Shown: positions 1 to 8,481 of the stretch, in pieces | Layout of the letters: each line of letters starts with the position of its first letter | Numbering within the stretch: the stretch's first letter is position 1 | The notes under the pieces: model-generated | What the model saw: only the letters and a program-made list of their open reading frames with translations | Told to the model about the DNA's origin: nothing | Databases searched by the model: none | Made by a program: the position numbers and the translations under genes | Origin: Gemmatales bacterium | Lineage (GTDB): Bacteria > Planctomycetota > Planctomycetia > Gemmatales > Gemmataceae | Length of the DNA stretch: 64,000 bases | Direction of reading: 5' to 3' | Assembly (NCBI GenBank): GCA_026004675.1 | Contig: BPJP01000010.1 | Span: 143,697-207,696, forward strand

Positions 1-1
1 T

Positions 2-481
2 GGTCCGGCGGAAATCCCGTCTTGCGTGATGGTCGGACACCGCTTGCACAACTTCGCCCTGCGGGACCTGCAAGGCAGACCGTGGGAATTTCGGCATCAC
101 CAGGGCCAGCTGGTTCTCTGCGATTTTTGGGGGTCCTGGTGTCCGCCTTGCCTGCGGGCCATCCCTCATCTGATCGAACTGCAACGACGCTACCAAGACC
201 ACGGATTGGAAGTGGTGGGGATCGCTTATGAGCAGGGACCAGTTTATGAGCGAGTGAAAAAAGTTGCTCGCATCCGTGATCGTTTAGGCATCAATTACCG
301 CTTGCTTCTGGGCAGCGAGCGTCCCGATTGTCCAGTCAAAACCCAGTTTGCCGTTCGGCATTGGCCCACGCTCGTTCTGCTCGATGACTCCGGGCGCATT
401 TTGTGGCGCAGCGAAGGGCTTGACGCACAACGGCTGCAAGCATTGGAGATCATCATTCGCCAGCAACTTGGGTTGCAATAA
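2..481 (+). CDS. TlpA-like thioredoxin-fold protein, C-terminal part (cut by window edge)
   Basis: This is the C-terminal domain of a membrane-anchored or periplasmic thiol:disulfide oxidoreductase of the TlpA/AhpC-TSA type. The reading frame is open to the first bases of the window, so the true start lies upstream; a GTG at 26 is only an internal candidate. Visible features are the strand before the active site (LCDFWGSWCPPC), whose WCPPC redox motif is typical of TlpA/ResA, and a later WPT stretch (RHWPTLVLLDDSG) that supplies the cis-proline loop of thioredoxin folds. In planctomycetes such a domain often ends a larger protein with an N-terminal carboxypeptidase-regulatory or lipoprotein part, which cannot be checked here. 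The gene ends convergently with the Kdo hydroxylase gene. The family call is firm; the substrate is unknown. Confidence 0.85.
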   Translation, partial: GPAEIPSCVMVGHRLHNFALRDLQGRPWEFRHHQGQLVLCDFWGSWCPPCLRAIPHLIELQRRYQDHGLEVVGIAYEQGPVYERVKKVARIRDRLGINYRLLLGSERPDCPVKTQFAVRHWPTLVLLDDSGRILWRSEGLDAQRLQALEIIIRQQLGLQ

Positions 482-558
482 TTCCGCCGGGCCGACGACC
501 TGTGCGAATTCAAATCCGATGTTTGTTTGGCCATTTCAAGCAAGGTGCATGAACCTGC

Positions 559-1458
559 TCAGGCAGCGCGACGCACTACGCGAGCGCCGACGGCGTGTTG
601 CAAAAGGGCCGCAGGCGACAATTCCGGCAGGGCCAGCGTCTGCGGCGAAATGAAGTAAGAATGCTCGAGAGCGTACCGCCCCCGTAGTGCCGCATGGCAG
701 ACGGCATCGGTCATGACCAGCCAGGCCGATCCGGGTGGAAATTGCCAATAGCGCTTGAAGCTTCTTTCCTGGAATTCGTCGTTCGACTTGAGAAAATGAT
801 GCAGCTTGAGCATGAATTCATCGTATGGCGTGAAGCTGCGCGAGCGCAAGCCGAACCATTTCAAAAACCAGTTGCGAAGCCACAACCCTGGGTTGGCTGC
901 CGTTTTGGGCAAACCGATTTTATCGCCGAAACGTTCGAGCAATTTGTCGAATCGTTCGCCGGTGATCCACACACGAGGTTCCGTCGGGTTGATATTGACG
1001 AACAAGCGCAGCAGCCGATAGCCCCGCGTCGGCCTAGTGGGAAAGGCGTCGATATGCAACAGGTCGTTTCGTGCCGTTTGCCGGACGCATCGTGTTGCCT
1101 CTTCGAGTGGCCGAAAGCTGACACGGTCGAGTTTCCAGGCCGAAGCGTATTGCGGCAACACGCCAGCGAGCCAATGAGTTGCGATTCGGGAAAAGTCCGC
1201 CAAGAGTTCACGGAGACGATGAGCCTGTTCCTCGTCGCGTCGGCGAAAACCATGTGCTTTATCGCGAATCGGATCGTAGCTTATGTTCTTGTGGCTGAAT
1301 CGCCCAAGTTTTTGCGATAGCAGGAATTCCAGTTCTTTTCCTTCTGGCAGAGGAAATGGGCAAACAGGGTAATAGACCAGTTCGCCGCTTTCGAGGAGTT
1401 CGGCAAGCGCTCGCCCGGTGGGCATGTCGCTGGGCACCATTTGAAGGTTGACGGACAT
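559..1458 (-). CDS. kdoO: Kdo hydroxylase (KdoO-like Fe(II)/2-oxoglutarate dioxygenase)
   Basis: The 299-residue protein resembles KdoO, the Fe(II)/2-oxoglutarate-dependent enzyme that hydroxylates the Kdo sugar of lipopolysaccharide at C3 to give Ko. The diagnostic stretch is LLHIDAFPTRPTRG followed by LRLFVNINP; H135 and D137 would be the HxD part of the iron triad and H255 (DAVCHAALRG) the distal histidine. There is no signal peptide, which fits a cytoplasmic or inner-membrane-surface enzyme acting on Kdo-lipid A. The ATG at 1458 has an AGGGAG-type Shine-Dalgarno sequence about 8 bases upstream. The gene stands alone, away from lpxD and lpxI at 26.5-28.5 kb, but fits with them in one pathway. 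Family recognition is by memory of the motif; other 2OG oxygenases are a less likely alternative. Confidence 0.75.
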   Translation of the reverse strand: MSVNLQMVPSDMPTGRALAELLESGELVYYPVCPFPLPEGKELEFLLSQKLGRFSHKNISYDPIRDKAHGFRRRDEEQAHRLRELLADFSRIATHWLAGVLPQYASAWKLDRVSFRPLEEATRCVRQTARNDLLHIDAFPTRPTRGYRLLRLFVNINPTEPRVWITGERFDKLLERFGDKIGLPKTAANPGLWLRNWFLKWFGLRSRSFTPYDEFMLKLHHFLKSNDEFQERSFKRYWQFPPGSAWLVMTDAVCHAALRGRYALEHSYFISPQTLALPELSPAALLQHAVGARVVRRAA

Positions 1459-1632
1459 TTCGCTTGGCTCCCTGTTCCGTTCTGTCCCTGCCCCAAGTTC
1501 AACAACGTCGACTGGCGGGGCACGGTCGCCTTGCGTACCTCAACAACAGCGAGCTATAGCGGCTACCGGAAAATAGTACAAGGCATTCTTCCGACGGGAG
1601 CCGACGGAGGAATCCGCGACCTCTAGAGAAAG

Positions 1633-2472
1633 TTACCCGCGAGCGAAGTCGGCGATAACTTGGACAAATTCGTCTTCCTTTTCGAACATCGGTAAATGAC
1701 CGCAATTGGCTAAAAGCTTCAATTCTGATTGCGGAAGTAATCTGCGGTAGGCTTCTCCATATGCCGGCGGCACGACCCGATCGTGATCGCCCCAGAGGAG
1801 CAGCACCGGGCAGCGCACGCGATGCAGTCGCCGCGAAAGTTTAGGATCGTAAGGCCTTTCCCACACCAGGCGGGCGAGAACCGTCATCGACTGGTAGGCG
1901 GCGATAAGACGGTCATCCGACGGCTTGTCCGAAAGGATCATCCGACTCATATAAGAATCGGGATCGAAGAAAAGGAGTTCGCGCAGTTGCTGCGTATGGT
2001 GCATGACGCGAAAAAGATCGCCAAGAGGCACGTCATCGACCCAAAGCCCTGGCGCGCCGCATAACCACAGCTTTCGCACACGTTCCGGCCAGCGGACGGC
2101 GAACTCGGCAGCGATCCAGCCACCCAGGCTGACGCCTCCCAGGATCACTTCCTCAAGCCCCAGAGCGTCGAAAAGCTCGAGATAATGAAAAGCCAGGTCT
2201 TCGATGGAATCGATGTCTTCGAATCCCGTGCTCTTGCCAAATCCTGGGTGCGTCGGCACCAACACGCGGAATTCTTGCGACCATCGTTGAAAGAAGGGGA
2301 ACCACATGGTCGACTCGTCCAGCGTGCTGTGCAGGTAGACGAAAGGAAGCCCATCACCGCCGTGTTTGACAACGATCTCTTTGCCGGCGACGTGAACGGT
2401 TTCAGGATGCCCGCCGCTGCGAGACAATAAGACGCGGGCACCGTATTGGAGTTTTTTGAATGCTTGCAACAT
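1633..2472 (-). CDS. Alpha/beta hydrolase
   Basis: A 279-residue alpha/beta-hydrolase fold protein. From the chosen ATG (2472, the first Met of MLQAFKKLQYG), the nucleophile elbow is GVSLGG with Ser115. The acid is probably D229 or D231 in LLLWGDHDRVVPP, and the base is H259 in NCGHLPMFEKE. An oxyanion-type loop (VYLHSTLDES) precedes strand beta4. The frame stays open upstream to 2535, but those residues look like non-coding translation and an AAGG stands close to the 2472 start. No signal peptide is visible, so it is probably cytoplasmic. The substrate cannot be told from sequence; it could be an esterase, an epoxide-hydrolase relative or a C-C bond hydrolase. It sits between unrelated single genes and shows no operon partner. 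Confidence 0.88.
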   Translation of the reverse strand: MLQAFKKLQYGARVLLSRSGGHPETVHVAGKEIVVKHGGDGLPFVYLHSTLDESTMWFPFFQRWSQEFRVLVPTHPGFGKSTGFEDIDSIEDLAFHYLELFDALGLEEVILGGVSLGGWIAAEFAVRWPERVRKLWLCGAPGLWVDDVPLGDLFRVMHHTQQLRELLFFDPDSYMSRMILSDKPSDDRLIAAYQSMTVLARLVWERPYDPKLSRRLHRVRCPVLLLWGDHDRVVPPAYGEAYRRLLPQSELKLLANCGHLPMFEKEDEFVQVIADFARG

Positions 2473-2591
2473 GCCGGTCGCCTTATGACGAGAATGCTCC
2501 CTGACGCCAAGTGTCCTAAGGAAAGCATAAGACACTGGCCACAGGGAGCAAAGAGTAGCGTTACGTCAGGTCGCCGCAAGTTGCCATCGCA

Positions 2592-2900
2592 TTAGGGGAA
2601 GCAACGCGGCTGGCTGTAGAAACGGTAGTAGGGTTGATAATAATTGCCGCCGTAGTAGCGCGGGTAGTGGTGCGTATACGGCGGATAGGAATACCGGTAG
2701 GGCGAAGAAAAGCCGAAAGTGATCGAGAAACCAGGACGATAGTGGTGATGGTGCCCGTAATTGCCGAAATGCCGATGATGATGGTGGTGGTGATGGTAGG
2801 ACGAATGGTGCCGATAATGCTGGGCATCGACATTTTGCAGGGACGCCACCGTGAGAAGAACGGCCAGGGAGAGACTGCCACTCAAGATGAAACCGCGCAT
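2592..2900 (-). CDS. Small secreted His/Tyr-rich protein
   Basis: A 102-residue protein with an N-terminal signal peptide (MRGFILSGSLSLAVLLTV, likely cleaved after VDA) and a mature part dominated by histidine, tyrosine and proline. It contains a run of seven histidines and a second run of four, followed by Tyr/Pro-rich repeats. The ATG at 2900 is preceded by a strong GAGGAGG ribosome binding site, which settles the start against the longer open frame to 3026. The composition suggests binding of transition metals (Ni, Zn or Cu) in the periplasm, but that is inference from composition only. It diverges from the regulator at 3096. No known family was recognised. Confidence 0.75.
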   Translation of the reverse strand: MRGFILSGSLSLAVLLTVASLQNVDAQHYRHHSSYHHHHHHHRHFGNYGHHHHYRPGFSITFGFSSPYRYSYPPYTHHYPRYYGGNYYQPYYRFYSQPRCFP

Positions 2901-3051
2901 AGAATTCCTCCTCTGTTCACGAAAGCCCAGACCAGACGAGCCGCTCTGGCTCGCCGCTCCAATGGGAAAACGGTTATGAGCGAATAACTTGCGCTGAAAG
3001 TGCCTGGTTCGGGAAATTGTGGGCAAAATGCCGGGGCAAACTGCATGTCCG

Positions 3052-3080
3052 TTGTTGTCCTACAAATAGCCCACTATAAT
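3052..3080 (+). promoter_or_regulatory. Candidate sigma-70 type promoter
   Basis: TTGTTG at 3052-3057 and a perfect TATAAT at 3075-3080 are separated by 17 bases. Transcription would start near 3087, very close to the ATG at 3096, so the mRNA leader would be short or translation may begin at the in-frame ATG at 3111. The placement is directly upstream of the PAS-GAF-receiver gene. This was found by eye only. Confidence 0.4.
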
Positions 3081-3095
3081 TTGAGATAGAAATGG

Positions 3096-4871
3096 ATGTC
3101 GCCGAAAATTATGATAAGGAGTCAACCACGCCAGGGATTCCGGAACCAACCCGTGTCGGACCGACCTCGAATTCTGGTCATCGAGGGAGCGAGAAACTCC
3201 GCAGGCGACCTGCTTGAACAAGCGGATTTCGACGTCGTACGCGTCGAGAACCTCGCCAGTGGATTGCCTTTGCTTCGTAGCGAGCATTTTGATGGAGTTT
3301 ACGCCGACACCCGCGACTCGAGCGTCCGCCAGTGGGCGGGCAACTTGCTGCAGTCAGAGCGAATCCTGGAATCGCTTTCGGACGGCATCTCTGTCGTCAA
3401 TGCCGACTTGAAAATCGTCTGGGCAAACAGCACCTTTGAAAAATGGTGCGGCGGTCCGGTGAGGCATCGCGGTTTTTATGAAGCACTGGGAGCCCCCGAG
3501 ATTCTTGGACCTGATTACAGCCCCTTCCATACCGCACTGACAGGCACATCCACTTCGACACGGCTTCATACTCGCGACAACCGGTTTTTGCAATTGCGGA
3601 TCACGCCGCTTATTGAAAACGACAAAGATTCGATTCGCCAATTCATCTGTCTTGCTCGAGACGCTACCAGCGAAGTTCAGCAGCAACAGAAACTCGACGC
3701 TCTTCACCAGGCCGGATTGGAGCTGGCGGCTTTGACCCCGGACCAGCTTGCGGAAATGACGGTGGAAGAACGTATCGAGCTTTTGAAACTCAACATTCGC
3801 CGGTTCCTTCATGACCTTTTGCATTATGATGTCATCGAAATTCGGCTGCTCGACCGCAAAACCGGCAAGTTGGAACCGCTGTTGTCGGAAGGAATGACTC
3901 CTGCTGCGGCCACACGCGAGTTGCGGCCACACCTTACCGACTACGGAGTCACTGGCTTTGTCGCCGCCACCGGAAAAAGTTATCTTTGTCCGGATACCGC
4001 CAATGATCCGCTCTACCTCGAAGGAGCTTCGGGGGCAAGAAGCTCTTTGACCGTGCCGTTGATCGTCTACGACCAGGTGATCGGCACGTTCAACGTGGAA
4101 AGCCCCAAACTGAACGCATTCGGCGACGAAGATCTGCAGTTTGCCGAGATTTTCAGCCGGGAAATCGCCGCCTGCCTGCATACCTTTGAACTGCTTTCGG
4201 CAGAGAAACGAGGGGCAGCCTCCCAGTCGATTGACGCCATCAGTCGGGCCGTCGCTTTGCCGGTCGATGAGATTCTTTTGGCGGCGACGGCGGTCCTCGA
4301 CCGGTACATCGGTCACGACGAAGAAATGGCTGCCAAATTGCACGATATTCTTTCCGCTGCCAGGGCGATCAAAGAAAGCATTCAAAAGGTTGGCGAAGAC
4401 CTTGATTGTGCGCCGTCGAAAAACGAAGAGTGGCATGCACACCCGAAATTGCATGGCTTGCGCGTTCTCGTCGTCGACAGCGACGAGCGTGTCCGTCGTT
4501 CGGCACATGCCATTTTAGGACGTTACGGCTGTATCGTTGAAACGGCACGCGACGGTCATGAAGGAGTTGCTATCGCCAAAATCAGCAAGTACGACGCTAT
4601 GCTTGCGGACATTCGGCTGCCCGATATGGATGGCTATGAGATTTTTCGGCAGTTGCAAAAAGCCCAACCCAACGCCCGCGTTATCTTGATGACGAGCTAC
4701 GGTTATGATCCCGCACATGGAATCGTTAAAGCCAGGCAAGAAGGGTTGAAAGCCGTCCTGTTCAAGCCGTTCCGCATCGATCAATTGCTCGATGCACTCG
4801 AAAAGCCGCTCGATTCCCCCTCATGCCAAACCGTCCCGCAATCGGACAACGTCTCCACCATACCGCGATAA
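3096..4871 (+). CDS. PAS-GAF-receiver signalling protein
   Basis: A 591-residue soluble multidomain sensor/response regulator. Domains in order: an N-terminal receiver-like segment (about 24-80, with the strand RILVIEG and a possible phospho-acceptor in YADTRD), a PAS domain (about 85-195, SLSDGISVVNADLKIVWAN), a GAF domain (about 215-365, ending in VIGTFNVESPK), a helical linker, and a complete C-terminal receiver (about 455-575). The C-terminal receiver carries the acidic pair D461/D463, phospho-acceptor D505 (ADIRLPDMDG) and K557 (LFKPF). No DNA-binding or histidine-kinase catalytic domain is present, so it probably relays phosphate or binds partners. The start at 3096 is not certain; ATG 3111 is possible. 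Its last 91 bases overlap the GGCT gene on the other strand. Confidence 0.88.
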   Translation: MSPKIMIRSQPRQGFRNQPVSDRPRILVIEGARNSAGDLLEQADFDVVRVENLASGLPLLRSEHFDGVYADTRDSSVRQWAGNLLQSERILESLSDGISVVNADLKIVWANSTFEKWCGGPVRHRGFYEALGAPEILGPDYSPFHTALTGTSTSTRLHTRDNRFLQLRITPLIENDKDSIRQFICLARDATSEVQQQQKLDALHQAGLELAALTPDQLAEMTVEERIELLKLNIRRFLHDLLHYDVIEIRLLDRKTGKLEPLLSEGMTPAAATRELRPHLTDYGVTGFVAATGKSYLCPDTANDPLYLEGASGARSSLTVPLIVYDQVIGTFNVESPKLNAFGDEDLQFAEIFSREIAACLHTFELLSAEKRGAASQSIDAISRAVALPVDEILLAATAVLDRYIGHDEEMAAKLHDILSAARAIKESIQKVGEDLDCAPSKNEEWHAHPKLHGLRVLVVDSDERVRRSAHAILGRYGCIVETARDGHEGVAIAKISKYDAMLADIRLPDMDGYEIFRQLQKAQPNARVILMTSYGYDPAHGIVKARQEGLKAVLFKPFRIDQLLDALEKPLDSPSCQTVPQSDNVSTIPR

Positions 4872-5155
4872 AGATAAGCCCAAACCATTCGCCCATTCAT
4901 CAGCCGGATTTGTCGCCGTTCGAACAATTCTCCCTCATATTCATCTAGCACCGCCAGCACTTCGTCGCTGACACGCCACAGCTCGCCGTGAACAGCTACG
5001 CCATGCGTGCCCACTTCCACCATTCCCGGATAGCGACCGCAGTCGTACAGTCGGTAAACAGGTTGTGTCTGGACTTCTCCCAAAAACTCGCCGTGGAGCA
5101 GATGATGATGCGACGCTTGCCGCTTCAGCGTACCATAGACGAACAAGTCGATCAT
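4781..5155 (-). CDS. Gamma-glutamylcyclotransferase-family protein (AIG2/GGCT-like)
   Basis: A 124-residue member of the GGCT/AIG2 fold, which turns gamma-glutamyl compounds into 5-oxoproline or acts on related gamma-glutamylamines. The signature is VYGTLKR at residues 6-12. The acidic residue of LDEYEG (E74) corresponds to the catalytic glutamate of the family. The start codon overlaps the stop of the upstream HAD gene by four bases (ATGA), implying translational coupling. Its 3' end runs 91 bases into the convergent regulator gene, so the last 30 or so residues, outside the fold core, are encoded opposite the regulator's tail. The exact substrate is unknown. Confidence 0.85.
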   Translation of the reverse strand: MIDLFVYGTLKRQASHHHLLHGEFLGEVQTQPVYRLYDCGRYPGMVEVGTHGVAVHGELWRVSDEVLAVLDEYEGELFERRQIRLMNGRMVWAYLYRGMVETLSDCGTVWHEGESSGFSSASSN

Positions 5156-5880
5156 CGTAATGGCATCAAGTAAGCAAGGTCCTCGAGTTCAAATCGTCCT
5201 ATCGCTCCCTGTAGCCGGTGTCGGTCCTGCTTGGCGACGCCGCACGGCTCCACCAATAATGCTCGCATTCCGGCGCTGCGCGGACCGTCGTAGTCATTGA
5301 GGTTTTCATCTCCCACGAATAGTATCCGCCACGGTTCTATTTGGAGGGACCGAATCACTGTCGAGTAAAACATTGGCGAAGGTTTGCGCCAACCGATTTC
5401 GGAGCTTATGAAGAGTTCGCCGATGGCTTCTAAATCGAGCTTCCCCTTCCAGATTCGTCGAAGACGAGCATCGAAATTGGATGCCATGGCCAGGCGATAG
5501 CCGGCTCCCTTTAATTGTGACAAGAGCCTGACGACGGAAGGCGGGCATCGCCAGGAATCCGGTTTGCCGAAATAGTCAAACAGCCAGGCAAAGCACCCGG
5601 AAACGTCGGCAACGTCATCCAAGACCGAAGCGACGATACGCCGCCACCGTTCCCTTTCGAGAGATTCGCTGCTGACAGGATCATCGTGCCGCCATTCCCT
5701 GCTCAGAAGCTCGCGGAACCGACGTGCAATTTCCTCCGCTCCAAGTTGGCTGCCGAACTGTCGGGCTGTTTGCGCATAGACCTGACTCACGGGTGGATTC
5801 GCGTAAAGCAACGTGCCAACAGCATCGAATACGATTGCTTCGATGTTGGAAAAACTCCAGCCGGTGTTCATCGGTAGCAT
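5152..5880 (-). CDS. HAD-superfamily hydrolase (HAD-IA like)
   Basis: A 242-residue HAD hydrolase with a helical cap. Motif I is VFDAVGTLLY: D19 is the nucleophile, but the usual second Asp is Val21, as in some HAD-IA branches with DxVGT. Motif II is ASNFDARL, motif III the Lys of WRKPSP, and motif IV VGDENLNDYDG. The missing acid/base Asp makes a standard phosphatase mechanism uncertain. ATG 5880 and ATG 5871 (MNTGW) are both possible starts. The gene is translationally coupled to the downstream GGCT gene (four-base overlap), suggesting a shared small-molecule housekeeping role, though no specific substrate can be named. Confidence 0.85.
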   Translation of the reverse strand: MLPMNTGWSFSNIEAIVFDAVGTLLYANPPVSQVYAQTARQFGSQLGAEEIARRFRELLSREWRHDDPVSSESLERERWRRIVASVLDDVADVSGCFAWLFDYFGKPDSWRCPPSVVRLLSQLKGAGYRLAMASNFDARLRRIWKGKLDLEAIGELFISSEIGWRKPSPMFYSTVIRSLQIEPWRILFVGDENLNDYDGPRSAGMRALLVEPCGVAKQDRHRLQGAIGRFELEDLAYLMPLR

Positions 5881-6107
5881 TCAACTTTCATCGCCCGCTT
5901 CTTGCAGCGGGGCAAAAGCAGCATTTTACAGATTTCCAGGAAAGCTAGCAGGTTGCGCTTCCTGCCTCTACGGAAAACGGAAAAACGGTCTTATCGTCTT
6001 GCCCGTCGGCGGTTGCCAACGGCAACCGGCCGTGTTACGATGACAAGCGACTCCCCCTTTTTACCTGCCGCCAATGCGAATCTCGTGCTACGCAACAGGA
6101 GCGCTCT

Positions 6108-8384
6108 GTGTCGATCGGATTTCTCAATCTCGCCATGCTTTTGGGTCTGATCGCGGTGGCGATTCCGCCCTTGATCCATTTGCTCAATCGCCGACGTTAC
6201 GAAGTGGTCGACTGGGGCGCTATGCAGTTCTTGCAGATCAGCGAAACAACGCGGAAACGACTTCTAATCGAAGAGATTCTGCTCATGCTGCTGCGCATGG
6301 GGTTGATCGCCTTGTTGGTTTTTGCGCTGGCTGCCCCTTTCCTCGTGGGTCCGTGGCTCGGAAATGTCTTATCGCGTCCGAACCGCGACGTCGTGCTCAT
6401 CTTTGATGGTTCATACAGCATGGGGTACTCGGGAAACCAAAAAACGCCGCACGAGCGCGCCAAAGAGTGGGCCATGGGATATGTCGCTCAATTGGCTGCC
6501 GGCGACAGCGTGACGGTAATGCAAGCGAAGCAGCAGCCGGTGGTCGTTCAAGAGGCGACCCATGACCTGGAAAAAGTGCGAGAAAAGATTCGCGGCTTGC
6601 CTGAGCCGCGCGGTGGCAGCGATTGGCCCACCGCTGTTGGTGAGGCTTTACGCCGCCTGCAGGACAGCCATCGTCCCCTGCGCGAAATCGTCGTCTTGAC
6701 CGATAACCAGCGTTTTGGCTGGGCGGATTCGTCAAGCATGCTGAGTTGGGAGTTTCTGGCTCGCCGACTCGACAAAACCGGGTTGCTCCGGCCCAGAATC
6801 TGGGTCGTCAACGTCGCCGATGTCAAGGCGAAGCACATTCGCAACTGGTCATTGGCTCCGATCGAGGCCAGCCGGGCGGTTGCATCCGTCGGGCAGGAAA
6901 TTCGCTTCCGAACCGCTTTGCAACTCGGAAGCGAACAAGAATACAGCCCCCCTTATCGGCTTCGCCTGGTAATCGATGGCGGCGTGGAAGAAAAGAAACT
7001 CGATTTCCCTGAATCGGCCCGGGCGGAAAAAGGAAGAATTCCTCTGAGCTTTCGGCACAAGTTCATCACCCCTGGCTCGCATTTGGTCACGGTGATCGTG
7101 GAGCCTGATCCGCCCAAATCGGAGCGTCCGGCGGATGACTCGATCAAGGATGAACTGCCAGGCGACAATCGTCAGGATTTCGCCATCGAAGTCCTGCAGG
7201 CTTTGCCGGTTTTACTCGTTGATGGGGATATGCGGCACAAAGTCGGAGAACGCGGTACCGACCCTATGCTCGCTGCCCTCTCGCCAAAGCGCGACCGTAC
7301 TCCGGTCGTCAAAGCGAAAGTCGTCCCAATTCAGGATTTTTCGGCAACTTCGCTGAAAAGCCCGATCGACCCCGAACGTCCGGATTCGCATCCGCGCGTC
7401 GTCATCTTTTGCAACGTGGCTCGATTCAGCCCTTCCCAGCAATCCGCGATTGAAGAATTCCTTAGAGCCGGCGGTGGTGTTCTCGTGACTCTGGGGGAAC
7501 GCGTCGAAGCAGAGGAATACAATCGCCACCTCCACCGCGGCGGGGAAGGATGGTTTCCCGCTCGCCTCGAAAAAATCGACGGCGACGACGCCGACACGAA
7601 AGAGTACGTCAGTCCGGACGCTGCATCGTTCAACAGCCCCGCTTTGGAATTGTTTCGTGAAGCGCAATCGGGGGGATTATCCGACGCCCGTTTTCCCCGC
7701 TGGTGGAAAATGCAGACGAGCAGTCGCCATTCTTCTGCCATTGTGACGGCCTTGTTTACCAACAAGGACCCGTTTCTGACGGAATGCCAATATGAAAAGG
7801 GCAAAGTCATCGCTTCGGCGGTGCCGCTGGATACTTCATGGCGAACCAACCTGACTGGTCTGATCGCCTTTCCCCCCTTCATTCATGAACTGGTCTATTA
7901 TTTGGCCGGCGCCAGGGGAGCGGACTTCAACCTCGAAGCTGGCCAACCCATGCGCTTCCATCCCGATCCGGACCAACTTCCAAATCAGATCGAGATACAG
8001 CCGCCGGAAGGTGAAGCCGAAACCATCCATGTGCCAGAATGGCTCAAGAAACATGAACTTCCTTCGCTGAAGGATCATCCCTTTATCTACGAAAACACAC
8101 GGGAAACGGGGGTCTACGAGTTAATTCCCGACAAAGGGAAAAAAGTCTATTTTGTCGTCAAACCGGATCATCGCGAATCGGACTTGACGGAAAACAGCGA
8201 AGAAGATCGCACCTTGGTGGCGGAGCAAGTGCCTATGACCTATGAATCGGACCGCGAAACGGTAATCGGTGCCTCCAAGAGCGACGTCAAACGCGAGTTA
8301 TGGTGGTGGTTCATGCTTGGGGTGGTGGTTCTGTTATGTGCTGAAGTCTGGCTGACCCGGCGAATCGTTGCCAATCGGACATGA
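6108..8384 (+). CDS. BatA/vWA-domain membrane protein
   Basis: A 758-residue protein with the BatA N-terminal region (two membrane helices, about 5-22 and 56-82, with the PLIHLLNRR signature between them). A von Willebrand A domain follows, with MIDAS sequence DGSYS at 100-104. Next comes an extracytoplasmic region with a glutamine-amidotransferase-like fold (about 365-450: VLLVDGD, then EEFLRAGGGVLVTLG). A C-terminal membrane helix near residues 730-750 ends in positively charged residues. Start is GTG 6108, preceded by CAGGAG. This family is widespread in planctomycetes and often lies next to MoxR ATPase genes, which are absent here. The function is unproven, probably protein-complex assembly or envelope stress. 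It precedes the Rieske gene by 97 bases. Confidence 0.85.
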   Translation: MSIGFLNLAMLLGLIAVAIPPLIHLLNRRRYEVVDWGAMQFLQISETTRKRLLIEEILLMLLRMGLIALLVFALAAPFLVGPWLGNVLSRPNRDVVLIFDGSYSMGYSGNQKTPHERAKEWAMGYVAQLAAGDSVTVMQAKQQPVVVQEATHDLEKVREKIRGLPEPRGGSDWPTAVGEALRRLQDSHRPLREIVVLTDNQRFGWADSSSMLSWEFLARRLDKTGLLRPRIWVVNVADVKAKHIRNWSLAPIEASRAVASVGQEIRFRTALQLGSEQEYSPPYRLRLVIDGGVEEKKLDFPESARAEKGRIPLSFRHKFITPGSHLVTVIVEPDPPKSERPADDSIKDELPGDNRQDFAIEVLQALPVLLVDGDMRHKVGERGTDPMLAALSPKRDRTPVVKAKVVPIQDFSATSLKSPIDPERPDSHPRVVIFCNVARFSPSQQSAIEEFLRAGGGVLVTLGERVEAEEYNRHLHRGGEGWFPARLEKIDGDDADTKEYVSPDAASFNSPALELFREAQSGGLSDARFPRWWKMQTSSRHSSAIVTALFTNKDPFLTECQYEKGKVIASAVPLDTSWRTNLTGLIAFPPFIHELVYYLAGARGADFNLEAGQPMRFHPDPDQLPNQIEIQPPEGEAETIHVPEWLKKHELPSLKDHPFIYENTRETGVYELIPDKGKKVYFVVKPDHRESDLTENSEEDRTLVAEQVPMTYESDRETVIGASKSDVKRELWWWFMLGVVVLLCAEVWLTRRIVANRT

Positions 8385-8481
8385 GCCAGGACGAACATTG
8401 CCGCGACCACGGCGGCGGCGAGCGACAGCACTTCCAGAAACGGCAGCAAACGAGAGGCGTTCCTCTTGGGAGTTGGTAAAT

